Notes: generated by a model not told the origin, from the letters alone. Positions 8,529 to 17,314 are shown, counted from the first letter of the stretch. The stretch: 64,000 bases of DNA from Pseudomonas sp. 10-1B (GCF_000935045.1 NZ_JYKS01000007.1:248001-312000), one strand, 5' to 3'. Numbers and translations: made by a program.

Positions 8529-9665
8529 TCATGCATCCAACAGTGAGTGGTTACCATCCCATGAGGGCAACCGTGTCTTACTGGCTATCAACGCGAGGCG
8601 CTGTCCGGGACGGACCAGGCCGGGCACTTGCCGGATGACGAGTAAGCCATCGCAATCACTATGTACGGCCGTGCGCTCGCCAAAGCAGTCGCTGTCGAGG
8701 TGGACCACCTCTGCAATGACCTCGCCTTCACTGACCGCATCGCCAGGTCTTTTTTTGTAGGTTACGAGACCGGCCACCGGACAAGGGATCTGGGACGCTG
8801 TTGCAAGCTCATAGTTTTGAGTGATTGCGGTGTGCGCATCACGCCTAGCCATATCGCTCCCGTCGACGATGTTTTCTTGGATCATGAACTCGAGCAAGCC
8901 AGTTGCATCCACTTTCGCCCAATAGTCGTTAACATCCGCTTTGCCCCGCAGTTCTATTGTCGCCGAGAATCCTCGCTGTTCTGAAACAATTGCGCCATTC
9001 AGTTCGAGTTGCCTCCATGCGTTGGAATATATGTTATCGAACGCACGGCCGCTGGCTCCATCAGGCTCCAGTAGCACGACCGGGACACTCAGTGCACCGG
9101 AAAGACGAACAGCCTGGTCCGCTTGAGTATGCGATGCGTAAATATGCGGAATACATTCGATGTCGCAATGAAGATCTAGCACGATATCGTGCTGAATGGC
9201 CAACCTCGCCAAGTGCCTTTTCATCGCGCCCGTGGGTGTCGAGGGACTCAGCGAGTCAAGGTGGCTGACAAAGCATGATTTCCAGTCCGAAACTGAATGC
9301 TTGACTCCGGCGCCTAACTGTTGAGTGATCAATGCGTCAAAGCAGGGAAAGTTCCGATTGAAATTTTCGCCATTGCTGAAGTCGAATCGACCAAGGACAT
9401 TGTCAAAAATGCGTTGTGACATACCGATGGGGTTAGCGAAAGGAACGATAGTGATCTGACCCTGAATTTTATTCCGTTCATCCAGCTCCTTTAGCATCTC
9501 TATAAGGTGCTGTAGTACTAGTAAACCTGGATGCTCATCAGCATGCAGGCCTGCTTGGACATAGATGCTCCTGCTGCCCGCTGTACCAAATTGCAGAACC
9601 ATCAACTCATGGACGACGCCTGGGTACAGACCAGGAAGTGGAATTCGTGTTTTGGTGATTGCCAC
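8529..9665 (-). CDS. Succinylglutamate desuccinylase/aspartoacylase-family (M14) deacylase
   Basis: The 378-residue protein has zinc-ligand motifs H41 and E44 in LHADEHPG and H166 in VLDLHCDIE. It has the family motifs VPFANPIGMSQ and NGENFNRNFP and a C-terminal beta-sheet domain with CPVAGLVTYKKRPGD. This layout resembles AstE/AspA and the DoeB/EutE N-acetyl-diaminobutyrate deacetylases. It is the last gene of the low-G+C proVWX-racemase-Rid operon. It is a diverged paralogue of the enzyme encoded at 2964-4076, and the two genes lie on either side of davB. It probably hydrolyses an N-acyl or amide bond in the imported compound; the substrate is unknown. Confidence 0.85.
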   Translation of the reverse strand: MAITKTRIPLPGLYPGVVHELMVLQFGTAGSRSIYVQAGLHADEHPGLLVLQHLIEMLKELDERNKIQGQITIVPFANPIGMSQRIFDNVLGRFDFSNGENFNRNFPCFDALITQQLGAGVKHSVSDWKSCFVSHLDSLSPSTPTGAMKRHLARLAIQHDIVLDLHCDIECIPHIYASHTQADQAVRLSGALSVPVVLLEPDGASGRAFDNIYSNAWRQLELNGAIVSEQRGFSATIELRGKADVNDYWAKVDATGLLEFMIQENIVDGSDMARRDAHTAITQNYELATASQIPCPVAGLVTYKKRPGDAVSEGEVIAEVVHLDSDCFGERTAVHSDCDGLLVIRQVPGLVRPGQRLALIASKTRLPSWDGNHSLLDA

Positions 9666-9760
9666 TTCATAAACTCCAAGACCGAAATTTAATAATGGCT
9701 AAGTCGATAGCCAAATCTTTTCGACGCACTAAACTTTAATGACGTCGCACGCAATAACGC

Positions 9761-10873
9761 TCATGACGCGATTCGACCGAATACGTCGATGGAGATTAGG
9801 CTATCCACTCCCTGTAGTGCGTCGACCGGCAGGCCGGTTGAGGCAGGGCCGGGTGCGCTGAAATATGCGTTGCGTACAGTCATATTTTCGTGCAGGTCGG
9901 AAGGCGTACTATCGCCTACATAGTGAGTAGTGACCTTGCACACCTGATCGAAACTCAAGCCGTGGGCGAGCAGGACGTTATTTAAAACTATCATTGCCTT
10001 GCGAGTCTGCTCTGGAAGCGTCAATCCGCTCTTTTCGAACCGTACGTTGGCCCAGAAAAATTCGCCTTTCTGGCGCAGCGTCAACACCGAATTACCTACT
10101 CGGTGCGAGGTAGATACCGATCTAGCCTGTGCCGATGAACGCCTGACGAAAGTCAGCTCACCAATGACTGCTGTTGATTCGGGCAGTTGGGTGAGCGCTA
10201 CTGCGCCCAGATCGCTGACAAAGCCATGTGTAGAAAACGCGGCGAGCAGACAGGGAGGCGCATCCTGATGGCTAAACCAGTGGTCAGACAGGAATTCGTT
10301 GGTGGTGAGGTCGAAGTCCTCGAGGACTTCGTTTAGTATCCTGACACAATCTTCGCCCCTTTGATAACCTGCTGCAGCGGATAGCTTGACCCAGACAAGT
10401 TGGTCAAAATCCATGACCTCAATTTTCAGCCCGTTTTTTTCGACCACTGCGCTCCTTGAAAAAGTTTCTGCCTCTGCTGCGTATATGTCTATCTCGATCA
10501 GCATTCCGCTGTAGTAGAAATACGGAACGGGAACGGGCACGATAATACACTTCTCCCCGAACGCCTGCTTCAGCAAAAACATCATTTCCTGAAAAAGGTC
10601 AGGAAACTTTTCCACATAGTAGACCACCAACTTAGCGGCCATGGGTGACCGCATTTCCGAGCTATCGAGGATCTTCCTGATCGACTGCACGACATGGTGC
10701 GTCTGCGCGATTAAATCGTCCTCATGCGCGACTTGCCCGTTCGCATCGAGCGGGCATTGACCACAGGACCAAGCGACCCCCCCCTCTTGAACCAGCAAGG
10801 AGTATGGATGATCAATCTTCATCTTCCACAAGGAACCGAACGGAAGGTGGTGTTTCTTATTATTGATGGCCAT
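9761..10873 (-). CDS. Single-chain triple Rid (YjgF/YER057c)-domain protein
   Basis: The 370-residue protein divides into three segments of about 120 residues. The first (about 1-135) and third (about 245-370) are clear Rid domains: SLLVQEGGVAWSCGQCPLD with VVYYVEKFPDLFQEMMFLL, and WANVRFEKS with LPEQTRKAMIVLNNVLLAHG and GPASTGLPVDAL. The middle segment is more diverged but keeps the pattern (LVWVKLSAAAG, AVIGELTFVRR). Ordinary RidA is a homotrimer of 130-residue chains that hydrolyses enamine/imine intermediates. Here three copies are joined, as in the cyanuric acid hydrolase/barbiturase fold. The catalytic residues of those ring-opening enzymes are not obvious. It lies in a putative catabolic operon. 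Confidence 0.72.
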   Translation of the reverse strand: MAINNKKHHLPFGSLWKMKIDHPYSLLVQEGGVAWSCGQCPLDANGQVAHEDDLIAQTHHVVQSIRKILDSSEMRSPMAAKLVVYYVEKFPDLFQEMMFLLKQAFGEKCIIVPVPVPYFYYSGMLIEIDIYAAEAETFSRSAVVEKNGLKIEVMDFDQLVWVKLSAAAGYQRGEDCVRILNEVLEDFDLTTNEFLSDHWFSHQDAPPCLLAAFSTHGFVSDLGAVALTQLPESTAVIGELTFVRRSSAQARSVSTSHRVGNSVLTLRQKGEFFWANVRFEKSGLTLPEQTRKAMIVLNNVLLAHGLSFDQVCKVTTHYVGDSTPSDLHENMTVRNAYFSAPGPASTGLPVDALQGVDSLISIDVFGRIAS

Positions 10874-11045
10874 CTAAAGGCTCCGAAATTTAAAAAATAT
10901 TAACTATAGACCGCGCCGGCTGAGTTAGACCGTTGATTCATAGACGTAGCGGTAACGGATCCGGCAACTCTACAAGTGCCAGAAGACCGTCCCGAAGATA
11001 TGAATTGACCCGAGGGCGCCGAGTGTCGGTACGCGACTCAGAATT

Positions 11046-11852
11046 TCACTGGTCGGGCAGTCGGTGCCTGAACAAAGCGCCGAGATCATCTTCAGTTTCG
11101 GCAACTCCGGCGATCTCGCGGCATTGCCAGGCAATTGCCTGATTGCTGGTGACAACCGGTTTACTCGTGAGCCGCTCAAGCTCCTTGACTATTGGGCTGA
11201 CATTAATCCCCGTGCATGAAATGAAGATGCCTTCGGCATCGGGGCTGTCAGCCGCGAGGGCGGCTTCAAAAAATGCCTCGGCCGAGGTGAGGAACATTTC
11301 CTCGGCATCTCGTTGTCTGAAAGAGAGTGCGCTCACGATTTCAACTCCGGCCTCGTGGATAGCTCTGGCCACCAGCCGGTTGACCTCAGTTACATAAGGT
11401 GTGACCACGGCGATTCTGGAGAGCTCCATGGCTTTGAAAGCCTTGAGAACCGCACCTATTGGGGTGACGACAGGGACACCCGGGCGGCTCTGATGGATTA
11501 GCTCAGCAACTTTATCCTGACCGAGAACGATGGTCCCAGATGTGCAGCCATAGACGATGGCATGCATCCAGGCGGCCTCTGGCAGTAGAGCTGCCGCTTC
11601 GGGAACCCTTTTGGCTACCGCGGAGAGTCCATCAATCGTCGTCTCGCCAGAAAAGGCCATGCGTCCTGTGTAGAGCGACGCTTGCCTGGGGCAAAAGGCC
11701 AAAAGCTCCTTGGCCATTACCACTTCCACCGACAACTCAAGCAAGCCGATAGCAGGAGAATGAAGTGGGCGTCTGACAACGTCAGACTTAGGCATCAGTG
11801 GCCATTCTCCCCGCAGGAGAGCGTGTCTTGCAGCATGTGATAGAGTGTTCAT
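11046..11852 (-). CDS. Asp/Glu racemase-fold enzyme (maleate isomerase/arylmalonate decarboxylase/EutA-like)
   Basis: The 268-residue protein shows the two cysteines typical of the family: one in VYGCTSGTIVLG in the first half and one in FISCTGINVSP in the second half, each in the C-T-S/G-G context of the catalytic pair. Members interconvert or decarboxylate small carboxylic acids; EutA-type members occur in ectoine-utilisation operons. I chose the ATG at 11852 (MNTLSH) with GGAAG just upstream, because the longer frame overlaps proX. It lies 22 bases after proX on the same strand. A 172-base gap separates it from the Rid gene. Confidence 0.75.
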   Translation of the reverse strand: MNTLSHAARHALLRGEWPLMPKSDVVRRPLHSPAIGLLELSVEVVMAKELLAFCPRQASLYTGRMAFSGETTIDGLSAVAKRVPEAAALLPEAAWMHAIVYGCTSGTIVLGQDKVAELIHQSRPGVPVVTPIGAVLKAFKAMELSRIAVVTPYVTEVNRLVARAIHEAGVEIVSALSFRQRDAEEMFLTSAEAFFEAALAADSPDAEGIFISCTGINVSPIVKELERLTSKPVVTSNQAIAWQCREIAGVAETEDDLGALFRHRLPDQ

Positions 11853-11874
11853 GGTGAGCTTCCGCTTTTGTCCC

Positions 11875-12876
11875 TTATTTACCGGCATTGCGGGCGGCAG
11901 TGAGCCAGGCGTCGTAGATCTGTTGATGTTTCCTGATCCACAGATCGACATGGCGATCGATATCGCTCGGGCTATCCTCGCCTTTGAACATGCGGTTGTT
12001 CTGGGCGTTGATATCGTTAACATCAATATTTACCAGCTCGAAGAATTTTCCTGCCGCTGGATTAGCCTCAACGAAAGCCTTGTTCGATACGATATGTTGA
12101 GTATTGACAGCATACCCGTAGTATTTTCCAGTGGTTGGTGTTTCACCCGCTTTAGCTATATAAGGCACCTCCAACCAAACCACATCTTTATTTGGTACGA
12201 GTAAAGCGCTGATGTAGTAGGGAGTCCAAGTATAGTAGAGAATCGGCTTTCCTTCCTTGTAGCGCGCGATTACGTCGGCCATCAATGCCGGATAAGATCC
12301 AGTCTTCTGAGTAACTGTTGCATTCAAACCGGTACTTGTGAGCATCTTCTCGATAATTTCCTCACAAGCCCAGCCCGGCGTGCATCCCGTCAGATCGGCC
12401 TTCTGGTCCCCGTCGCTATCAAAAAGCTTCGCAACGGCCGGATCCTTCAATTGGCTTATATTGGTAATTCCATATTTATCTGCGGTCACCTTGTCTATCA
12501 GATAGCCCTGTAAGGCGTTGGCAGATAAGTCACCTTTGCGAGTCAGTTTGCTATCTCCCCCTGACTTCTCATAAAAGTCGTTGTGCAACGGCTCCCAACT
12601 TCCAGCTAGGAAAGTAGCGTCGCCATTAGCAATGGCAATATGCGCCGTGGCGTACTCGACCTCTTTGGCTTCCTTGACGTCATAGCCTAGGTCTTTTAGC
12701 CCACGCACGACGAGCTGATTTTGGAACGCGATGCCTTGATCCGTACTTTTGATTGGGACTACGGCGATGCCCTTACCAGGTAGGGTATCTTGTGCGTTGC
12801 TCAGTAAAGATACACATGTAAGTGTAAACAGTATTGAAGCTTTCAGAAAATTTGCTTGAGCTTTAAGGTAGGTCAT
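11875..12876 (-). CDS. proX: Glycine betaine/proline-betaine ABC transporter, periplasmic binding protein
   Basis: The 333-residue precursor has an N-terminal signal segment ending near SNAQ and a mature part collinear with E. coli ProX. The tryptophans that form the betaine-binding aromatic cage are present in AGSWEPLHNDF, TPGWACEE and YYTWTPYY. The cysteine pair in GCTPGWACE matches the ProX disulfide. It should therefore bind a quaternary ammonium compound such as a betaine. Gene order proV-proW-proX is standard, but here three enzyme genes follow, which suggests nutrient uptake rather than osmoprotection only. Confidence 0.93.
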   Translation of the reverse strand: MTYLKAQANFLKASILFTLTCVSLLSNAQDTLPGKGIAVVPIKSTDQGIAFQNQLVVRGLKDLGYDVKEAKEVEYATAHIAIANGDATFLAGSWEPLHNDFYEKSGGDSKLTRKGDLSANALQGYLIDKVTADKYGITNISQLKDPAVAKLFDSDGDQKADLTGCTPGWACEEIIEKMLTSTGLNATVTQKTGSYPALMADVIARYKEGKPILYYTWTPYYISALLVPNKDVVWLEVPYIAKAGETPTTGKYYGYAVNTQHIVSNKAFVEANPAAGKFFELVNIDVNDINAQNNRMFKGEDSPSDIDRHVDLWIRKHQQIYDAWLTAARNAGK

Positions 12877-12947
12877 TTGTCGAGACTCTTCTTGTGATGG
12901 TTACTTGAGTGACCGGGCCGTGCGTCGTGCCACCTGTTAGTACCCGG

Positions 12948-14048
12948 TCAGAGGCTCTTAGATGACCGTTTAGTACTACCGAACGACTGCGTCATCCTAT
13001 CGAGTATGATTGCCGTTAGAACAATGCCGATGCCGCCCACTGCTGCCAGTCCGAGATCCAAGCGGCCGATACCGCGCAATACCATCTGTCCAAGGCCTCC
13101 CACGGCAATCATTGAGGCAATGACGACCATCGAAAGTGACATCATCAGCGCTTGATTGACGCCCGCCATGATCGTAGGCATGGCGAGAGGAAGCTGAACC
13201 TTGAACAACATTTGCCACGATGAAGCCCCAAAGGACCTAGAGGCTTCAATTAAGTCTGGCCTGACTTGGCAAATACCCAGAGTTGTTAGCCGCACCAAGG
13301 GGGCTAAGGCGAAAATTATGGTAACTAATACGCCGGGCACATTGCCGATGCCGAAGAGCATCACCACAGGAACCAGGTATACAAACGCTGGGGTTGTCTG
13401 CATAGCATCAAGTACCGGTCGCACAACTGCTTGAAGCCTGTCACTGCGCGCACAAGCGATACCAAGCGGAAGGCCGATGAGCAGGCAGAAGAACAGCGAA
13501 GTCAGCACCATAGACAACGTTGCCATCGTCTCCGACCACGCACCCGTGAGCCCGATGAAAATAAAAGCGAGAACGGAACCAATAGCCAGGCGGTAGCCAC
13601 TAGTTCGCCAAGCCAATATGCCGATCAAAAGCAACATGAGTGGTTGTGGAACCATTTGTAACGCCGAGTCAAAGCTCGTGAGAGTTTGATCGATGGGGAC
13701 ACGGATCAACTGGAATGCCGGGCGGAAATTCGTCACAACCCACGCCAGCCCATCGGTCACCCAATGGCTCAGTGGGATAGCGGGGTGCTCATCGAACGGA
13801 CGCCAGAGACTGAACGTAGGATGGGCGGAAACGGACGTCGAGTTTGCAAGAAAATCTGCAGTTTGTAGGGTGGGTTGGGCTAAGGCACGATCATTCTGAT
13901 CGACAACAAGTGGTGCCTGCGCACTCAATTCCACTGCAGCTGAGGGTGCGGCATGGGCTAGATAGGGCAGGAGCATGTAGACAAGCAGGGCAAAAAAAGA
14001 CCTGTTGAGTTTGGCTGTAGATCTTCGAACGTTCATGGCACATACCAT
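12948..14048 (-). CDS. proW: Glycine betaine/proline-betaine ABC transporter permease
   Basis: The 366-residue membrane protein closely follows E. coli ProW. Shared features are the pre-membrane region with [17 protein letters not shown], several transmembrane segments, [19 protein letters not shown], and the EAA loop [23 protein letters not shown] second ATG at 14036 is an alternative start; neither has a strong ribosome binding site. The N terminus (residues about 15-35) is hydrophobic and signal-like, unlike the polar N terminus of E. coli ProW. It is followed by proX after 71 bases and preceded by proV. Confidence 0.92.
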   Translation of the reverse strand: MVCAMNVRRSTAKLNRSFFALLVYMLLPYLAHAAPSAAVELSAQAPLVVDQNDRALAQPTLQTADFLANSTSVSAHPTFSLWRPFDEHPAIPLSHWVTDGLAWVVTNFRPAFQLIRVPIDQTLTSFDSALQMVPQPLMLLLIGILAWRTSGYRLAIGSVLAFIFIGLTGAWSETMATLSMVLTSLFFCLLIGLPLGIACARSDRLQAVVRPVLDAMQTTPAFVYLVPVVMLFGIGNVPGVLVTIIFALAPLVRLTTLGICQVRPDLIEASRSFGASSWQMLFKVQLPLAMPTIMAGVNQALMMSLSMVVIASMIAVGGLGQMVLRGIGRLDLGLAAVGGIGIVLTAIILDRMTQSFGSTKRSSKSL

Positions 14049-14105
14049 CCGGGAGTCTTTGACTCAAAATTTTTATTCTTTAACAACAGCTAGCGGACGT
14101 TTAGC

Positions 14106-15326
14106 TCAATTTGGGAGTGCGCTGTTTAAATATGCAGGTCGTTGTCCCAGTAGCTCGAAGACGCGAGAGCGGCTTACCGCGCCGCGGAATCGCCCATCCG
14201 TGTCGACTACCGGCAAGTCGTAGCAGAATTCTGCGAGCATGCCGTACATGTTGGCCACGGAGGTTGTGGCTGTAACCGTAGGGACTTCGGTCAACATGGC
14301 AGAAATCAGGTCTGGTTCACGCTTCACGCGAATCTCGGCATCCAAGGATTCGATGGAAATCAAACCGAGGTATCTGCGGTCTTCATCGACGACGAAACCG
14401 AAATTCCGATCACTAGCCAAGAGTTGAGCACGGGCTTCTTTCACACTGCTCTGAGATGCATTCACGATCGCGCCGCCAGATACATCTGAAACATCTAGGG
14501 CAGAGTAGATAGGGGTAACATCCACGTTCTTAAAGAAAGACCGCACATAGTCGTTCTTGGGGTGCTTCACGATTTCTTCTTTGGTCCCAACCTGCACAAC
14601 AACACCATCCTGCATGATCGCAATACGATCCCCGATTCGAAATGCCTCTTCGATATCGTGCGAAATGAAGATGATTGTGCGTTGTTCCCGTTGCTGGAGC
14701 TTGACCAATTCTCCTTGCATTTCCGCTCGGATCAGCGGGTCCAGTGCGGAGAATGCTTCATCCATCAGTAGCACGGATGGATTACTCGCCAGCGCCCTAG
14801 CCAAGCCGACCCTTTGCTGCATTCCCCCGGATAACTCATGTGGGTAACAATGGCCTCGGTCTCCCAGCCCCACTTTTTCAAGCGCTTCCTGGGCTTTTTC
14901 GTTCCGCTGCAATTTCGGTTCACCCGCAAGCTCAAGGCCAAATGCAACGTTATGCAGAACGTTCAGATGTGGCATTAACGCGAATGACTGGAACACCATG
15001 CTGATGTGAGTCCTGCGCAGCGCTCTTAGTTCGGCGTCGGACATTCCCGCGATGTCTCTGCCGTCGAACAGAACTTGTCCGGCGGTTGGGTCGATCAACC
15101 GGTTGAGGAGTCGAACTAAAGTCGATTTTCCCGACCCTGATAAGCCCATAATTACAAATATTTCACCTTCGTGCACAGTGAATGATGCATTGTCGACAGC
15201 TAAGGACTGCCCGGTCTTGGCAAACAGCTGGCATCTTCCTGCACCACTTTGAATCAGCCGCAAGGCATCTTTAGAACAGCCTCCAAACACTTTATAGAGG
15301 TTTTTTATCTCAAGCTTTTTTTTCAT
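14106..15326 (-). CDS. proV: Glycine betaine/proline-betaine ABC transporter, ATP-binding subunit with CBS domains
   Basis: The 406-residue ATPase has Walker A GLSGSGKST at residues 61-69, signature LSGGMQQRVGLARALA, Walker B VLLMDEAFSALDP and a C-terminal CBS pair (about residues 290-395). CBS pairs in OpuA/ProV sense ionic strength or nucleotides. I chose the ATG at 15326 (MKKKLEIKNL), because the longer frame has no family similarity. It is the first gene of the leftward operon and is divergent from the LysR gene. Base composition is clearly more AT-rich than the core genes. Confidence 0.93.
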   Translation of the reverse strand: MKKKLEIKNLYKVFGGCSKDALRLIQSGAGRCQLFAKTGQSLAVDNASFTVHEGEIFVIMGLSGSGKSTLVRLLNRLIDPTAGQVLFDGRDIAGMSDAELRALRRTHISMVFQSFALMPHLNVLHNVAFGLELAGEPKLQRNEKAQEALEKVGLGDRGHCYPHELSGGMQQRVGLARALASNPSVLLMDEAFSALDPLIRAEMQGELVKLQQREQRTIIFISHDIEEAFRIGDRIAIMQDGVVVQVGTKEEIVKHPKNDYVRSFFKNVDVTPIYSALDVSDVSGGAIVNASQSSVKEARAQLLASDRNFGFVVDEDRRYLGLISIESLDAEIRVKREPDLISAMLTEVPTVTATTSVANMYGMLAEFCYDLPVVDTDGRFRGAVSRSRVFELLGQRPAYLNSALPN

Positions 15327-15697
15327 TGTTATTCCATCGTCATGGTTTCGGATCGTCTCAGCCTCTCTATAGCAATTTGCTATAAACGATGCATCTGCAC
15401 GGAACAGCAGCTTCGCTCGTGCGCATGCATTGCGGAGGACCTTCTTCATCCCAGATGGTTGATGAGCGTTGCGTGGCAGTGGCGCGGTCACGGAGTTGAT
15501 GCGCATGGGCGTCTTCCTCACTTGGGGCCGGAGTGTGAGCTTTATAGCTTCTTAAAATGCATTTGGCTTGCCGGAGGTGGTGTTCCGTCATGCCTCTAGG
15601 AGAGATTACGGCTTACCGAACGCAAGGGGAACGGCAGCTGGTTTTATGACGCTGATAACGATATGTTATGAGACTGATCTTCTGGAGAGGACATCAA
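15327..15697. promoter_or_regulatory. Divergent promoter region between proV and the LysR gene
   Basis: The 371-base gap between two divergent start codons contains no supported gene; short frames on both strands lack ribosome binding sites. It should hold both promoters and includes the LysR-type box at 15655-15669. A second binding site nearer proV would be expected but I could not identify one. Confidence 0.5.
15655..15669. promoter_or_regulatory. LysR-type operator (T-N11-A dyad)
   Basis: ATAACGATATGTTAT is a perfect dyad (ATAAC-N5-GTTAT) that fits the LysR-regulator box T-N11-A. It lies 28 bases before the proposed GTG start of the LysR gene, a position typical of negative autoregulation combined with control of the divergent operon. 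No footprint is known for it. Confidence 0.5.
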
Positions 15698-16624
15698 GTG
15701 ACTACCCCACGCCGCATTCTGAGCTCCATGAACAGGTTAGTCGCCTTCGAAGCCGCCGCTAGACGCTGCAATTTCACTCGTGCAGCCGAAGAGCTTTTCA
15801 TTTCGCAACCAGCCATCAGCCGTCAGATCAAGGAGCTCGAGCAAAGCGTGGGGGTGGCGTTATTTGTCCGGTTCGGTACTCGTCTAGAGCTTACCGAGGC
15901 AGGAAGGCGGTTGCTCAGTTCGGTAACGGTTGCCTTCGACAATATTGAGAACACTATTGCCTCCTTTCAGTCTGAAGTAGAGCAAAGCACTGTAATCAAA
16001 TTACGTACAAGCGTTGCGGCGTCTAACTGGCTCATGCCGGCACTAAGCGAATTCTATTCGGCTAATCCGGATATTTTGCTGCAAATGATTTGTATTGATG
16101 ACTCAACAGCTAGCAGCATCGCCGATTGCGACATTGAAGTTCGGTTCGGGAGTGGAAACTGGAATGATGGCATAAATTACCCACTGCTTGACGAGGTCAT
16201 ATTCCCAGTGGCAAGTCCAGAGTTTTTGCGTTTAAATCCTATTGAAAGCATGGAAGATCTTTGTGCAGTCCCTCTGCTGCAATTAGCCAATCACATAAGT
16301 CCATTAATGAGCTGGATGAGCTGGCTGCCTAATCAAGATCTCGGTAAACCTTCAAATAATTTCATTAGGTCATACTCAACTTATTCTACGCTCTTGGATG
16401 CAGCCATTTACGGCCATGGTGTTGCCCTTGGATGGAAATATTATGCGGCAGGAGCCCTAGCACGTGGGGATCTTTGTCCAGTGTTACCGTTGCGAAAGAA
16501 AAGTCGCCTAAAGGAGTTCTTGGTGGTCAATCGTCAGCGGGTAGAGGACCCAAACGTTATGCGAACCGCTGAGTGGATCAAAGCATATGCGGCTACGACT
16601 CGTATGCGCTTTAGGGATATATAA
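15698..16624 (+). CDS. LysR-family transcriptional regulator (GcvA-like)
   Basis: The 308-residue protein has an N-terminal winged HTH (FTRAAEELFISQPAISRQIKEL) and a periplasmic-binding-like effector domain. I prefer the GTG at 15698, preceded by GGAGAGG at 15684-15690. An in-frame ATG 30 bases upstream (15668) overlaps the operator dyad. It is divergent from proV and is the natural candidate regulator of proVWX and the following enzyme genes. Codon use is AT-rich compared with the core genes, suggesting acquisition from elsewhere. Confidence 0.88.
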   Translation: MTTPRRILSSMNRLVAFEAAARRCNFTRAAEELFISQPAISRQIKELEQSVGVALFVRFGTRLELTEAGRRLLSSVTVAFDNIENTIASFQSEVEQSTVIKLRTSVAASNWLMPALSEFYSANPDILLQMICIDDSTASSIADCDIEVRFGSGNWNDGINYPLLDEVIFPVASPEFLRLNPIESMEDLCAVPLLQLANHISPLMSWMSWLPNQDLGKPSNNFIRSYSTYSTLLDAAIYGHGVALGWKYYAAGALARGDLCPVLPLRKKSRLKEFLVVNRQRVEDPNVMRTAEWIKAYAATTRMRFRDI

Positions 16625-16762
16625 ACTCGAAATGCTTCGAGCTTGAACTCGCAAGTGAAGATACGATGGTGTCTATTTTATTGAACACCTTCATGTGGTG
16701 ATAGGTCTTGGCTAGAACTGGTGTCCGGGGTTAGTGGAGCACTACAGTCGGATGAATAGCCT

Positions 16763-17080
16763 CTATGGAATGTGGCTCATGCTCTGGAATTTTATGGATG
16801 CGATTGCTTGAGTGCTTTCAAAAGGCAGCAGCGGATACTGCTAGCGGATGTTCATTACTTCTTCAGAAAACTCACAGACCAGAAGGTAGGCACGCGCGAG
16901 ATCGGACAAGAGGTGATGTATGCGTTCGACTTTAACGCCTTGAATTTTGTGGGAGCGGCCCATTGAGGGGACATCCTACACACGCAACCAAGGCACATAA
17001 CGGGCTCCGGCGCCGGATCCAAATCCGTTGGCGATGTGCCGTTCAATATCCTGCTTTGAAGCAAACCTACGACCGCGCAA
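16763..17080 (-). pseudogene. tnsA: Tn7-type tnsA transposase gene, degraded
   Basis: Reading leftward from a TTG at 17080, preceded by a strong GGAGG at 17086-17093, the frame gives text characteristic of the TnsA N terminus. It includes KQDIERHIANGFGSGAGARY, VPWLRV-stop-DVPS, GRSHKIQG, ERIHHLLSDLARAYLL and NIR-stop-QYPLLPFES. In-frame TAG codons fall at 16976-16978, 16841-16843 and 16763-16765, each where Tn7 TnsA has a Gln/Glu-type codon or loses similarity. The TnsA nuclease catalytic region further downstream is gone. Orientation (start next to glmS, reading away from it) and position match a Tn7-like element at attTn7. tnsB and later genes are absent. Confidence 0.82.
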
Positions 17081-17242
17081 CCCCTACCTCCTCAGTCCAA
17101 CCGGAGTGCTTCACCTGATCCTCAAAAAATAGTCATAGGAAAATATGGTCCATCCGGCGGCCTCGTCGAAGGGACTTCCAGACTACTCTCGCTACCCAAG
17201 CGAAGCGGTTAATCCGGACCAACGGCTTGGCCCAGAAACGGA

Positions 17243-17266
17243 AAACCCCCGTAAATACGGGGGTTT
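17243..17266. terminator. Hairpin downstream of glmS
   Basis: A perfect 11-bp stem (AAACCCCCGTA pairing with TACGGGGGTTT) with a 2-base loop lies 77 bases past the glmS stop. T runs on either side are short (3-4 bases). It could terminate glmS (leftward) or act in both directions. Confidence 0.6.
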
Positions 17267-17271
17267 GCGCG

Positions 17272-17308
17272 TTGTGTCAAACTTTAACCTTTTGTGTCAA
17301 TCTTTAAT
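17272..17308. repeat. Two 17-bp direct repeats, possible TnsB sites of a Tn7-like right end
   Basis: TTGTGTCAAACTTTAAC (17272-17288) and TTGTGTCAATCTTTAAT (17292-17308) are direct repeats with a 20-base period. They differ at two positions. They lie between the tnsA relic and glmS, starting about 35 bases after the glmS stop. Tn7 right ends carry several adjacent TnsB-binding repeats of about this size and spacing. The assignment is inference from position and periodicity. Confidence 0.5.
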
Positions 17309-17314
17309 CTGCGC

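Noticed and set aside
12948..13218. Possible frameshift in proW suggested by alternative frames
   Set aside because: The main frame remains collinear with ProW from the pre-membrane region to the C terminus, so the gene is intact.
16772..16966. 64-codon plus-strand frame between the LysR gene and glmS
   Set aside because: The minus strand here reads as TnsA, so this is a shadow of the tnsA relic.
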